Positions 31,328 to 43,513 of a DNA stretch of 64,000 bases are shown here, piece by piece. The position numbers and the translations under genes are program-made. Below the pieces are notes generated by a model. That model ran no database searches, was not told where the DNA came from, and saw only the letters and a list, made by a program, of their open reading frames with translations. The stretch lies in NCBI GenBank assembly GCA_019915015.1, contig JAHBBC010000018.1, positions 1 through 64,000 on the forward strand, in the 5' to 3' direction. Positions within the stretch are counted from its first letter, which is position 1, and the number at the start of each line of letters is the position of its first letter. The DNA is from Auriscalpium vulgare. Taxonomy: Eukaryota; Basidiomycota; Agaricomycetes; Russulales; Auriscalpiaceae.

Positions 31328-33471
31328 TTACCCTCCACGGGCACGCGTCGCCTTCGGCTTCGACGCAGCCTTCGGCTTCGGGGGAGCCCTCGGCTTCGGT
31401 GCAGTGGCTTTCGTGACCCTGTTGCCGGTAGCTGCCTGGGTAGTCCTGAGGGGGCGAGGCTGCACGACGGCAGGTGTAGCATGCGACGATGTCGGACTTG
31501 GCATGGTGGGAGATGTCGGCATCGTCGATGAGCTGTCCAACGGCGGCTCGCGTGAGGCTGTGCGACGGACCAGGCGGTGTCTTGTCGGTACGAGCTCATC
31601 GGGAGGGGACGACGGCGGCGGCGTCAGCGCAGGACTCGATTGCCGGGAAGGGACGGGGGTCTGTGGCGCTGCGTCTGTAGGACCTAGCGCACATTAGTTT
31701 AATTCACGTCTCCAGGAAACACATACCTGGAGCGCTGCGCTCATCCTCAAAGTCCATGGGAGGCGCGGACTCCTCTCGGTCAGCGTCTTCGGCGGCCTTG
31801 CGAGCGTCTTCGGCGGCCTTCTTGCGTGCTGCGAGCTGCGCTTTCGCGCGTGTGAGAGCATTGTCCTTGGGCTTGTCGGCGTCCTCGTCGGGATCCTTCG
31901 CGAGGCCGTGCTTGTCTCCGAAGATGAGCCTGTGTGTGAATTCAGCTGCTTCAGCATCAAGCACGTCAGGCAACATGAGCACTTACTCATTCCATGAAGC
32001 AAGGAGAGTCTTCGTCCACTCGGGGTCAAGCTTGAGGAAGTCGAGGAGATGGTGGAAGAAGGCTTTGAGGTTGAATTTGTCGTCTTTTTCTGTCCAAGTC
32101 GGCTGGGAGCTCAGCGCGAATCGTGCCTGTGAACCTTGTTATCAACGTGATGGGAAAGAAGGTGTATCTCAACGCACCTGCACCGCTGCGTACGCGATGC
32201 TCCTTTCCGTAACGCTCGTCATGCCGCAGAGGGTGGCATTGTTCGGGCGTGATATGGCCTTGGTGGAGTACACGGACTTTGATGCACAAAACATGAGTTT
32301 CCAAGTCTATCGACACAAGGTTAATAAGCGAGATAGGAAAAGGGTAAATGAAGAGACGTACGCGTATCAGGTAGAACCCCTGGAAGAGCCCGGACAGAGG
32401 GTGTTCTGCGACGTTGACCTTGGCCGGGTCATAGAGAAATGAGGGTGGTTCCTCATGTGTTGCCTTCACAGTACCGTCCTGGAGCTTCTGCATCATCCTG
32501 GATGTAGTTGATTAGCATGATCAGGGCTTTGGGATGCATGCTTACCCGTCGGGGTCCTTATTGAACTCAGCCAGCTGGTCGAAGGGACACAGTAGCCGTG
32601 CCGTGTCGACGCACTGAAAGCCTTGCGTGCTCTTGTCGGTGACGGCGGCGCCAGGCACCTTGATGACGGTGCCGGGCTCAGGCGACGCGTGCGCGGCCAT
32701 GTGCACCTTGACCTGCCGGGTGTCGTCTGACCGAGCACCCTGCGCGCCAGTCTTGAGCTGTGGAGGACATCAGAGACAGGAATATATGCGCATATATTTA
32801 AAGACATACCTCACGTATGATATCGCGAAGGTCGGCCATGTCGTTCTGTTTGATGTCACGCAGAAGTCCATCGTCTATCTTGAGAAGCTCCTGGTAGGCA
32901 AATTCGAGCTCCCGTCGGGAATCTTCGTCACTGTAGGGGAAAGCGTGAGTATATGCACGAAATATCAACGACAGCACTCACTATTTTTTCAGGACATCGT
33001 CCCGCTCCTTGCCCTCGAGAGAGCAAGCCTTACCATACTGGATGATGCTGTGGGGGTCAATGCCCAACCAGGGGCAGACGACGCGGGGAAGGCGACGGGC
33101 GGCCTTTCGAAGCGCGTCTTTCCTCTTGGTGCTGAGGAAGAGACACCTAAAACGAACAGCGTGAGGTCATGATAATGGAAACGGGGTGCTGCTCACAGCC
33201 TTTTCGTTGAAGGCTCCTCATCTTGGTCGCTGTCGTTGTAGTCGCGATCGTCCTGAGCGCGCTTCTGGGCAGCGCGCGTTCCTGATCGCGTCCGGGCCAG
33301 GCCAGAGGACGTTGGAGAGACCTCCGACGGAGGGGAGGAAGAGAGCGCAGGGAGGAGGATGGCATGGGGTGATGATGGTGGTGTGAGGGAAGATGTGGGG
33401 TCTGGCAAATGGCCAGCGCGCGCATGCAAAGTGCATGTCACATGGTGTGACATTACGCGACGTGCTGCCAT
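31328..33471 (-). CDS. DUF6698-type protein carried by the Plavaka element
   Basis: The gene runs on the minus strand through several short introns with the frame kept open. It starts at ATG 33471 and ends in a basic tail (RARGG, stop at 31328). Order of recognisable parts: an acidic/basic N-terminus (DEEPSTKRL), a helix beginning RKDALRKAARRLPR, the stretch DSRRELEFAYQELLKIDDGLL, ARLLCPFDQLAEF, PSFLYDPAKV, SVTERSIAYAAVQ followed across an intron by ARFALSSQPTW, and FFHHLLDFLK. These match the layout I associate with DUF6698, a basidiomycete family of unknown function. The C-terminal ~150 residues are Ala/Pro/Lys-rich and disordered. The gene lies wholly between the element's TIRs, so it is probably cargo or an accessory transposition factor. 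Confidence 0.75.
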
Positions 33472-35379
33472 CACGTGGTGTGCCGACAAGAATTTTGCCA
33501 AGTCGCGACTTCGCCCTTCTGCCAGCGCGGTCGCCTCGCCAAAGACGCGGCAAGTCTGAGCAGGGCACCGTCCATCCTCGTCTTCTCATACACCCTCGCG
33601 CTGTTCACCCTCCCATTTGACCCCATTTCCCGCCCGCCCTTCGCCTTCAACTTTGATAGACACTTCAAGTCCTGCTATCTCCACGGCATGCCACAGTCTT
33701 GAGGGACACGTCCTCGCCAGAGTCGCGCACAGACTGACGGGGCGGTCCTGCGAGGTGTGGCAGTGTGGATGACAACCGACATCTCATCTCATTACCTTCT
33801 CGAAGGGCGCCAGCCCAACATGGCACGTCGTCAATCTTGAAGGACTCGCCAGCATCTCGGGGCCGTCGTGCTCGAGTACATCCCCAGTGCGTTGCAATTT
33901 GTCTACGCTACTCACAAATCACTGACCAGTCGGTTCCTTAGCTGCTCTCTGATACAAGGTCACTGTATGCGCGGCATGGGTCGTGGGCAGCGGCTTCGCT
34001 CCTCAGGCAGGTACACAGGCAGTCGTGCACTGCCGTCCTGCGTGAGGACTCCCTTGGCATGTCGTGCACAGGCAGGGATCCTGCGATGGCCCTGTTCTCC
34101 GTGTGCAAACGTGCACGACACGCGAGCGTGCCTGCGCTCACAGGCTGCCTCTTTCTGGCAGCCGAGAGAAATGACAGCAGGGCCAACAGACCGAACGGAT
34201 CACACGGACGAGGTGCGCCATGTTGTGTTTCTTTCTTCACATCCCGGGCACTCAGCCCACCTTCCAGTGCATCCAGATTTCACCTACGCGGTGTCCAATT
34301 GCCCTCGCAAACACGAAACAGAGCGCACAATGGCATCCGTGGCTTCTTCCCGGCGTGCGATACTCCCCACACCCCACGACGCTCGATCGGCGATGCCCTT
34401 CAAAGGTCATCAGGAGTTCTACGAAAAGGAGCGGACGCATGTCGAAGGATTCAGCACTTTCTGACCCGCGTCATCGCGTCCTTGGACACAGCACAACCTC
34501 TCCACAACCTATTTCAACTCACGGCCGTGTTCTCCGACTGCGTCGACGTCTGGAACCTTCGCCGTGCATTCTCCTTGTCCCGAGAGCATATCTACACCTA
34601 CCGATATCTCGTCTTCCTCACGCGACGCGTCTGTGACGCCGACTTCCCTGCCATCAACATGTTCTCTACACACCCACGCGCAGACACTCGGGCTGCTTGG
34701 CCTTCAGAGCAACACGCCGAACCTTCTCTTCCGGCGCATAGCCCCCGGGTGCACCTTCCTAAAGCGCGGCTTGCTCCTCCGGTTCGAGCGAGCGCGAAGG
34801 CGGGCGAGGCGTGGGGGGGGACCGGTGGCCATGCAAAAGTTCACGGCCGTGAAGATAGCCTGCCAGTGCGACGCCTTTGACGGCGCCGGTGACATCGTCG
34901 CCCGTCGTCGACTGTCCATACGCCGCGGCACATCAAGCTCGCGCATCCTGGAGCAAGACAGTCACCCCAAGACGGCGCTCTCGCTCGTGGACGCTGCAAA
35001 CCCAGCGTGCGTGACGGACGGCCGCACGGAGACGTCGGGAGGCCTCCAGAATCCGCGAGGGCGGCGTCAAGGGTAGGTATGGTTGTTTGATGTTTTCTGT
35101 TCGCGGACGCTGAGCGTTGGTGTTTTGCAGCCACGCGAGCAATTCTTGCACACCGCCTCCTCGCAGGCATTGCTTTCCTCTCCCACTGGACTTGCCCTCT
35201 GCAATGGAAATCTACCAAGGTACGTGTCAAGTTGGCGGATCCGCAGATGTTCAGGAATTTCTGTGAATGCTGACGCGCACCTTCTCCAGGCACACTGCAG
35301 ATCCCTCTGCCATATAACAGCAGCCCTTCCCATGCCGACGACGCACTTCCTCCACGCACTTCCTCCACGCACTCTTGCC
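33472..35379. other. Central region of Plavaka between divergent genes
   Basis: It must hold the promoters of both element genes. Only overlapping ORFs without recognisable domains occur. A C/T-rich stretch lies at about 33576-33660. Confidence 0.5.
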
Positions 35380-38300
35380 ATGTACTCGAGGTGCTCCGGC
35401 TGCAATGACGTCTTCGAGTCCAGTCGCAAACTCAATGCACACACCCCGCGTTGTTCCGCGTACAGGGCGCTCGATCAGCGGGTGTCAAGAAAGCGCGCGC
35501 GCAATGATGACGGCGCGTCAACAAGCAAGCGGTTGCGAGCGGAGGAGCCAGAAGATGAAATGGTGCGTGCGACGAACCTTCCAATTGAATGATATTGATC
35601 CTGTCTATACAGCAAATCGAAGACGACCCTCCTGCACCACCTCCGGCAGTTGCTAGTCCGCCTCGCGAGGCCCGTTCTCTTCGCTCTGGTCGCACTGTGC
35701 GAGCACCTCGTCACTTCACGGACTTTGTCATTCACGAAGAAACATCCCTCGCACATCTTCCGCCCGGCGACTTACCTCCCGAGCCTGAGCCTCTCCGCGC
35801 AGACGCTACGCCGGAGCCGCTCGTAGACCCCTCGCTCACGACAAAGCCCAACCAGTTCGGCGTCTTTCGCGTCTATCCCGACCGACCGACCATCAACCCC
35901 GACGCTGGCTCCTCCATCGACCGCATCTGCGATGCACCCACACTTGCTACAACACCGGGCCCAACGGCGGGAGGCGCACCTGCACCGCGGCCTCAACCAT
36001 CCCCATCTACTCCGCACGAGCCCTTCTCCAGTCGCACTGCGGCCATCGCCATCAACTGGAGGCTCACAGGACCAGCGGACAAGAGCAGCGCTCCCGAACT
36101 GGATCGCCTCTTCCGCGATCTTGGTCATCTTGGTGGCAGCATTGAGGAGATGAAGGGCTTTCGAACAGCGTCGGAGCTGGCCGCACTCGACCGGTACCTC
36201 AAGGACGTCGACAACCCTTTCCATCAGGAGGACGGCTGGAAGTCGGCTTCCGTTCGCATCCGCCTGCCTCCTTCCAAGAAGCACAAGTTCAATTCCGAGA
36301 AGGACGCGCCTGAGCTCGAGGTTCCTGGTCTTGTATACCGACGCATCTTCGACATTGTCAAGCAGGTCTTTGAGTCAGACGTCGCGCAGACGTTCCATCA
36401 CGTCCCATTCGAGGAACGCTACATTCCTGACAACGACGATCCTGCAACATCAGAGCGCGTGTACTCGGAGATCTACAGCTCTCCTGCAATGCTTGAGGCC
36501 CATCAGGAGATCAAGGCCTTACCCCGCGCGCCCGACGACACGCTCGAACGCGTCGTTGTCCCGCTTCTCATCTGGTCTGATTCGACTCACCTGGCGAACT
36601 TCGGCACCGCATCTGTTTGGCCGATCTATATGTTCTTCGGGTCGCAATCAAAGTACACGAGAGCCAAGCCGTCGTCGCATGCCTGTCACCACCTGGCCTA
36701 CATCCCAACAGTATGTCGTGCTTTCCCTCAGATAGAGTCTATTTAATTCCTTTCTCCAGCTGCCGAAGGACTTCCAAGACCAATACATGAAGATCTACGG
36801 CGTGGCAGCTGCGGACAACATATTCACGCACTGCAAACGGGAGCTTATGCACGGGGTATGGGACCACCTCCTCGACGACGACTTCATGGACGCGTACCGC
36901 CATGGCATGGTCTTGCTGTGCGACGATGGCATTCATCGTCGCTTCTTCCCTCGTCTGTTCACATATTCGGCAGATTATCCCGAAAAGTGCGCCTGCGTTT
37001 CTTCTATCTCTCGTGTTATGCTCATGTAATCTCTAGGGTTCTGCTTGCTTGCATCCGCAATCTCGGCCGATGCCCCTGCCCGCGCTGCTACGTCGAGAAG
37101 GTCAACATTCCGAAGGTGACAAGCGCCGACGATATGGCAACGCGCCGTGTCGTCCGGGAAGACAACCCTGACCGTCGTCGTCGTGTTATGAAGGCACGGA
37201 AGCTCATCTTCGAGAAGGCTAAAGGGATCTCAAGTAAGCCTGTCGAAAGACTGCTGTCCCAGCAGTCGCTGGTTCCGACCAGAGTAAGTGTTGTGCCAGC
37301 TGCAGCTTGAACAACGTGCTCATCTCTACCAGAATGCTTTTTCGAAGTTATCTATTCCCTCTGTCAAGTTCGACTACCATAAAATGCTCGTGCCCGACGT
37401 CTTGCATGAGAGTGAGCTGGGCACGGTCAAATCTACCGCCGCACAATTATTTCGTCTCGTTCATGAGCTGCCAGGAGACATGATTGCCGAACTGAACAGA
37501 AGGTATGTGCCCCCAGATATTCTCGCAGCTCCGTCTAATGCTGCTCGCTAGATTCCGCCAGATACCTACCTTCGGGAGAGGGACCATACGGCGCTTCGAC
37601 GACAACGTATCAGAGATGAAGAAGCTCGCCGGACGCGACTATGAAGACTTCATTCAGGTACGGTGCTCAGTGCTTCGCCATGTATTCACATGTGCTAACA
37701 ACGGACTTAAGTGTGCGATCGCCGCCTTCGACGGCCTCTTTGAAGACCTCGAGCAGAACGCAGCCGTCCTGGACCTCCTCTTCTGCCTTGCAACTGAACA
37801 CGCCTACATCAAGCTGCGTCAACATACGGACTCGACGATTCGCTGGAGCCGGCAGAGTGACACTGTTCTAGGGCAGGCATTCTGTCAGTTCATCACCGCC
37901 GTTTGCGACGTCATCCCCACGAAGGAACTGCCTAAGGAGACAGCCGCGCGTGGTCGCCGTCACGCTGCTGCTGCTAGGAAGCGTGCGGCTGAGGGAGGTG
38001 CAGGCAAGCAGGCCACCACCGTCCTGACCGCCAACCACAAGGAGTTCAACATGGCAACGTTCAAGATGCATTCATTCCCTGACTACCCGGATACTGTTGA
38101 GCATTTCGGCACGACAGATAATTACAACACGCAGACGGTGAGCTCATCCGGTTCTCCATTCCCTCACGACGCTTATATCTCCTTCCAGGGCGAGCTTGAG
38201 CACAAGATCGTCAAGGCTCGATACGGGCTGACCAACAAGAATCATTTCGTCCAGCAGCTTGCCGATCAGGAAGCCCGCGAGCGGTTTGCAGAGAGGCATC

Positions 38301-39806
38301 TCCATCAGCGGCTAGTCGACTCTCGCCCTGGCGCACCGGCACCCTCTCAGCCTCCGGATGACGTGCTGCCGCCTCCGGATGGCGGGCCACCACCTCCAGG
38401 CATGTCCTCCGCAGCTCGCAAGGCAGCAGAAGATGACGACGACCTCCCACCGACCGACCCGAACGCTCATTACCACGTAGCGGAGGCGACGCGCGATTTT
38501 CTGGAGATCGGCGCCTGGCTGGCCGACAACAAGGCACACCCAGCTCTGAAGGTACGTCATGTCTCTTTGCTTGAGTACTTATGTCTTGGCTGACCATATA
38601 TAAGGACTTCCGAACACGCCTCGTTGATCATATCCTCTCGCGTGTGCTCAACGACCCAAACCGACACGACTTCACCGACGCCGAGCGCAACACAATATTC
38701 ATTGCGCGCAACCGACTGCACCTTCACAAGGTGCTTCGCATCAACTACACTACGTATGACTGCCGTCGGGAGCAAGACTCCATCAACCCGCGTACCCATC
38801 CCCACATCATGCTGCTCTCGCCCGATGACCCCGATGACCCGGCCTTCCATCCATTCCTCTACGCTCAGGTCCATCTGATCTTCCATGTTGAGTTTCGGCA
38901 CATTCCGGCTCAGTCACAAGCAACGGATGTCCAACGGCTGGACATTGCGTGGGTGGAGTGGCTGATGCTCGACAAGAGCATCCCGTGTGGCTTCGAGGCA
39001 CGTCGACTCCCGGTGGTTGGCCCTCTGAAGCCTGAAAGCCCGAATGCTTTCGGCTTTGTGGACCCTAACGACGTACTCCGCGCTGTGCACATCATGCCGG
39101 GTTTCATGTACGGGACGCGCCACCCTTCCGTAACTCAGGCTCTTTTCAGACAGCAACCGGACACCGACGAGCATGAGGACGACTCAGCATGGAACCGGTA
39201 CCTCGTGGGCATGTGAGTATTGTTGTGCGCGCAGGTCCCGCCCGTGACTGACAGCCGGTTAGCTTCCCCGACAGGGACCACTTCATGCTCCAACGCGGCG
39301 GGGGCATCGGGCACCTCGCGACAAGGTATTGCAGCGCCGCGCTACGCAAAGTCGCCCACTCCCTGCCGCTGGGCCCGGAGTTTGACCTGGACGCATTTTT
39401 CGAGGCACGGAAGCACGGCTTGCAATCACAGGAAGACGAAGACGACGCACGCGAGAATGTGCCCGCAGACGAGATCGCGCACAGCCATGCGGAGCGATCG
39501 CAGGAAGACAACGCGCGCGAGGATGAGCCCGCGCACGAGACCGCGCTCAGCGATGTTGAGGACACGAATACCGACGAGGCCGACGAGGCCGACGAGGCCG
39601 ACGAGGACAACGAGGACACGCTGGCAGCCGAGCTCGACGACCGCGACGACCAGTGGGAGGACGAATGGGGCGCGCCTGACGAGTGGGAGGGTGACGCCGC
39701 AGGCGAGTGGGACGGCGATGAGGCTGCGGACATGGAGCGCGGGTTGGATGAGGAGGCCTGGGACGACGAGGAACTCGTCGCAGAGGCCGGGTTTGGCGCC
39801 CTGTGA
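35380..39806 (+). CDS. Plavaka transposase, 10 exons, intact
   Basis: Exons 35380-35562, 35613-36710, 36760-36986, 37037-37283, 37333-37502, 37552-37657, 37712-38137, 38189-38551, 38605-39212 and 39263-39806 join in frame to 1,323 residues. The N-terminus is a C2H2-like finger (CSGC...H...C) followed by a basic patch (RKRARN). The core has Plavaka signatures: DGWKSASVRI, LIWSDSTHLANFG with the first candidate Asp, a DGIHRRFFPRL segment, a CPCPRC zinc-ligand motif and the LVPDVLHESELG motif with the later acidic residues. The C-terminus is highly acidic, with DEA repeats near 39570-39600. It should catalyse cut-and-paste transposition at the element's TIRs. The open frame over ten exons suggests it may still be active. 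Confidence 0.92.
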
Positions 39807-40084
39807 TGTGTAGCCCGGGACAAGCTCTCGGGAACGGCGTATCATAGAATCGGGACCCATCTTACATAGTCATATATTGCATTGTATCCTACGTACAAGT
39901 ATTGTGGATGCGGCCACCTCGGAGGTGGCCGCATTATATGGGAATATATTCCGGCCCGCGCCAGGCGGCCGCCACCTGGCTTCATAATATTTTGTGGCTT
40001 TTGCTGATGGACTCGGCTCGGAATTTCGCACGACGTTTTGTGTTCGCTCACCTTCGCCCGTCTCATCTCCCACCTTTATTCACG

Positions 40085-41222
40085 ATGCCGATTGGCCAGA
40101 ACGACTCCAGGATCTTCTTTGGCTGGGCTAGCATTCGGAGCACCGTCTGGACAGTGAGAGCACACAAGGATAGCCCAAATGGTGTCGCAAAATTAGTCGG
40201 GCGTCTTCCTGTCCTCAGATTTCCCTACGCCAGGGATATCCTCTCTGTGAATAGGTTGCGCGTCGTGGACAGCGATGTGTTCAACGAAGAGGCCAGTCCG
40301 GTTCTCCGCCGCCTGGTCCTGGAGAGCGTCGGTCGGCCGCTGTGGGAATATACCTCAGACAGGGAGCTTCTCGTCGGGTTTCGCGCTGCGCTTAGAGGTG
40401 AGTTTGCTTGCTCTGTGGTCTGAACAAAGCAGCTAATGTTCCGCAGGTCACCAATTTTTGTCGGACCAAGGAATTTTGCATCGCAACATAAGCGCGGGCA
40501 GCGTTTTTCTCGGACACCCTGAGGCCCGCGAGGGAGGGGAGGGCTTCATCACCGACGTGGAATATGCGCATGTCCCATACCTCACGGATGTGCGGGCCGA
40601 GCCTGTGGCTTCCGTTCCCGGTGCGTCTGGAACGCAAACATCGCCCGCTCATCGTGAGAGGAGAACATTGGACGACGCCGCCATGCCTGAGCGTGGTCAA
40701 GCCATGACGGTGAGTGCTACTTGCCGAGTGATCGAATGACGCCCTCAAAATTATCTTACACAGGGGACGCTTCAATTCATGGCCGTCGATTTGCTTGAAG
40801 CCATCATAGCAGGTGTCCCGATAGAGCACCGCGTTGAACATGACCTCGAGTCGTTCATCTGGGTGCTGGGATACAGCGTGCAGCGCAGAATGTTCATTGA
40901 TCACCAGGATAATCCCAAACTCGCCCTAGAGTTTCAGGCCGAATTTGGAAGACTCCAAGTTACCACCATCGAACGCGCCCGAAGGTGGCCGCTGCAATTC
41001 ATAACAATCCTCACGCCAGATCAAAGGCTTCCCCTGAATCATACTTTGGGATTTCTGCGTGAATACAGGGAAATGATCTGGAGGAGAAATCACGAGAAAG
41101 TTGAAGCGTTCTTACCAATGCGGTACAGTAATCCAGTTACCCTGAGCGGCGCTCCTGCTTTCACATACGACTCCTTGTTCCACATCCTTGATCATTACAT
41201 CAGTATGATCCCGCCGTCTTGA
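40085..41222 (+). CDS. Truncated FunK1 unit D (putative pseudokinase)
   Basis: Exons 40085-40397, 40447-40709 and 40764-41222 join in frame to 344 residues. It is close to unit A, with a 3-bp in-frame deletion in exon 1 and a divergent C-terminal segment. The catalytic loop is HRN with Ser for the following Asn, and the N-lobe lysine region is absent. The 5' spacer is split by the Plavaka element, whose right end lies 75 bp upstream of the ATG, so any promoter in the spacer's left part is now 9.3 kb away. Confidence 0.7.
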
Positions 41223-41568
41223 TCATACATTAGTATTGCTTGAATACATTTAGCACACCACGCGCGTACGATGATGTATGTACAGTACATAAAATTTTTG
41301 CAAGAGTGCTGTTGGAATTTCGCACGATCGCGACCTAAATGACAAATATCCGGTCAAGCTGTCAACCACCTTTTTCCTCGCCCTGGACACCGTGATCGGT
41401 CGGCAACGACTTTGCAGCCGCGCGGGCGACGCCAAATGACCCGTGCATGGCAAGGATAGGGCCGCGCTAGTACGGCCCGAGTTCAATTGAACAGACTCGG
41501 CTCGGAATTTCGCACGACGTTTTGTGTTCGCTCACCTTCGCCCGTCTCATCTCCCACCGTTATTCACG

Positions 41569-42714
41569 ATGCCGATTGGCCAGAACGACTCCAGGATCTT
41601 CTTTGGCTGGGCTAGCATTCGGAGCACCGTCTGGACAGTGAGAGCACACAAGGAAAGCCCAAATGGCGTCGCAAAATTCGTCGGGCCTCTTCCTGTCCTC
41701 AGATTTCCCTACGCCGTAAGGGATATCCTCTCTGTGAATAGGTTGCGCGTCGTGGACAGCGATGTGTTCAACGAAGAGGCCAGTCCGGTTCTCCGCCGCC
41801 TGGTCCTGGAGAGCGTCGGTCGGCCGCTGTGGGAATACACCTCAGACAGGGAGCTTCTCGTCGGGTTTCGCGCTGCGCTTAAAGGTGAGTTTGCTTGCTC
41901 TGTGGTCTGAACAAAGCAGCTAATGTTCCGCAGGTCACCAATTTTGTCGGACCAAGGAATTTTGCATCGCAACATAAGCGCGGGCAGCGTTTTTCTCGGA
42001 CACCCTGAGGCCCGCGAGGGAGGGGAGGGCTTCATCACCGACGTGGAATATGCGCATGTCCCATACCTCACGGATGTGCGGGCCGAGCCTGTGGCTTCCG
42101 TTCCCGGTGCGTCTGGAACGCAAACATCGCCCGCTCATCGTGAGAGGAGAACATTGGACGACGCCGCCATGCCTGAGCGTGGTCAAGCCATGACGGTGAG
42201 TGCCACTTGCCGAGTGATCGAATGACGCCCTCAAAATTATCTTACACAGGGGACGCTTCAATTCATGGCCGTCGATTTGCTTGAAGCCATCATAGCAGGT
42301 GTCCCGATAGAGCACCGCGTTGAACATGACCTCGAGTCGTTCATCTGGGTGCTGGGATACAGCGCGCAGCGCAGAATGTTCATTGATCACCGGGATAATG
42401 ACGAACTCGCCCTAGAGTTTCAGGCCGAATTTGGAAGACTCCAAGTGACCACCATCGAAAGCGCCCGGGGGAAGCCGCTGAAATTCATAACAGTACTCAC
42501 GCCAGAGCAAATGCTCCCCCTGAACCATACTTTGGGATTTCTTAGGGACTACAGGAAAATGCTCCAGAGTAGAGAACACGAGAAAGCTGACGCGCTCTTA
42601 CCACCGGCATCGTCGTACAGTAATCCAGTTACCCTGAGCGGCGCTCCTGCTTTCACATACGACTCCTTGTTCCACATCCTTGATCATTACATCAGTATTA
42701 TCCCGCCGTCTTGA
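41569..42714 (+). pseudogene. Truncated FunK1 unit E, frameshifted
   Basis: It has the same layout as unit D. Exon 2 has lost one T in the T-run after GTCACCAA (near 41944), so the HRN-loop exon is out of frame when spliced. The third exon (42250-42714) is open. It is the positional equivalent of unit C and marks the left of the near-identical duplicated block. Confidence 0.72.
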
Positions 42715-42719
42715 TCATA

Positions 42720-43513
42720 CATTAGTATTGCTTGAATACGTTTAGCACACCACGCGCGTACGACGGGTGATGTACATAAAAATAATTGCAAGAGTAAAAG
42801 TATTGCCAGACCGCTGCTGGATTTTCGCACAATCGCGACCTAAATTCGGTCAATCTGTTTTAACTTTCCCCTCACCTGGACACCGAAATCGCTCGCCAAA
42901 GCCGCGCGAGTGGCCCAAATGACCTGGTGTTGTCGAGGCGGTGCTCCTCCCTCATGTGCATGTGCCACTGAAGACTAGTTACATCCGAGTTGTCGCAAAC
43001 AGTTCGATAGAAAATGGTAGATCGCCGCAGTTAAGCTCACCACGCAGTCACTCGGGCCGGGTAAAAGCCTAGACTGGTGACTAGCTGTTAAATTGCAGTG
43101 ACGAGCGAGCGAGCTGAGTGTTTCATGAGTCAACTTAGGGCGCACGGCGCGGTGGCCCCTCCTTATGTAATCGCATTGACTGCGACTCCGAGCCGCTGGG
43201 GACGAGTCTTAGCACCGGCCCACTCCAATGTCCTCTGCATCAATTGAACTATCAAGTCACTTGGGTACCTCGCCCTGAGGCAGCGCTGATTTCAGCGTTG
43301 TCCTCGCGGGAAAGGCGTTGACATGGCTTGGCTGTGTACGCAGTCACTTCGCCAGCGCCTGCCCGCACTGCGTTGTTCCCTCACACCCACTCCTCAAACC
43401 GTCCCAATACCTCGCGCAGCCATCCATATTGACAAACTATGATGTATGGTGCGACGAACTTACCATCAGATACGCTGTATGTTACCTGCCTTTCATGTGC
43501 AGTCGCATAACTC
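42720..43513. repeat. Decayed array spacer and intergenic flank, copy 2
   Basis: It is the counterpart of 6840-7633, with the same relic spacer landmarks and several small indels (for example loss of ACAGAT near 42846 and extra bases near 43120-43155). No gene was recognised. Confidence 0.5.

Larger units (their letters stand above)
30747..40009. mobile_element. Complete Plavaka DNA transposon (9,263 bp)
   Basis: The left end CATCAGCAAAAGCC (30747-30760) has its perfect inverted complement at 39996-40009. Further inward an imperfect match covers the ATATTAT tract. The flanking dinucleotide GA occurs on both sides (30745-30746 and 40010-40011), while the empty site in the other array copies has a single GA (AACAGACTCGG). 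This is a 2-bp target duplication, as expected for CACTA/Plavaka-type elements. Subterminal regions contain several short inverted repeats (GCCACCTGG, CCACCTCGGAGGTGG). The element encodes an open transposase (+) and an open DUF6698 protein (-), arranged divergently around a ~1.9-kb central region. Intact ends and genes indicate recent transposition. Confidence 0.93.

Noticed and set aside
34059..34880. 273-aa ORF in the centre of the Plavaka element
   Set aside because: It has no domain or splice support and overlaps other-frame ORFs; it is probably non-coding sequence between the two divergent promoters.
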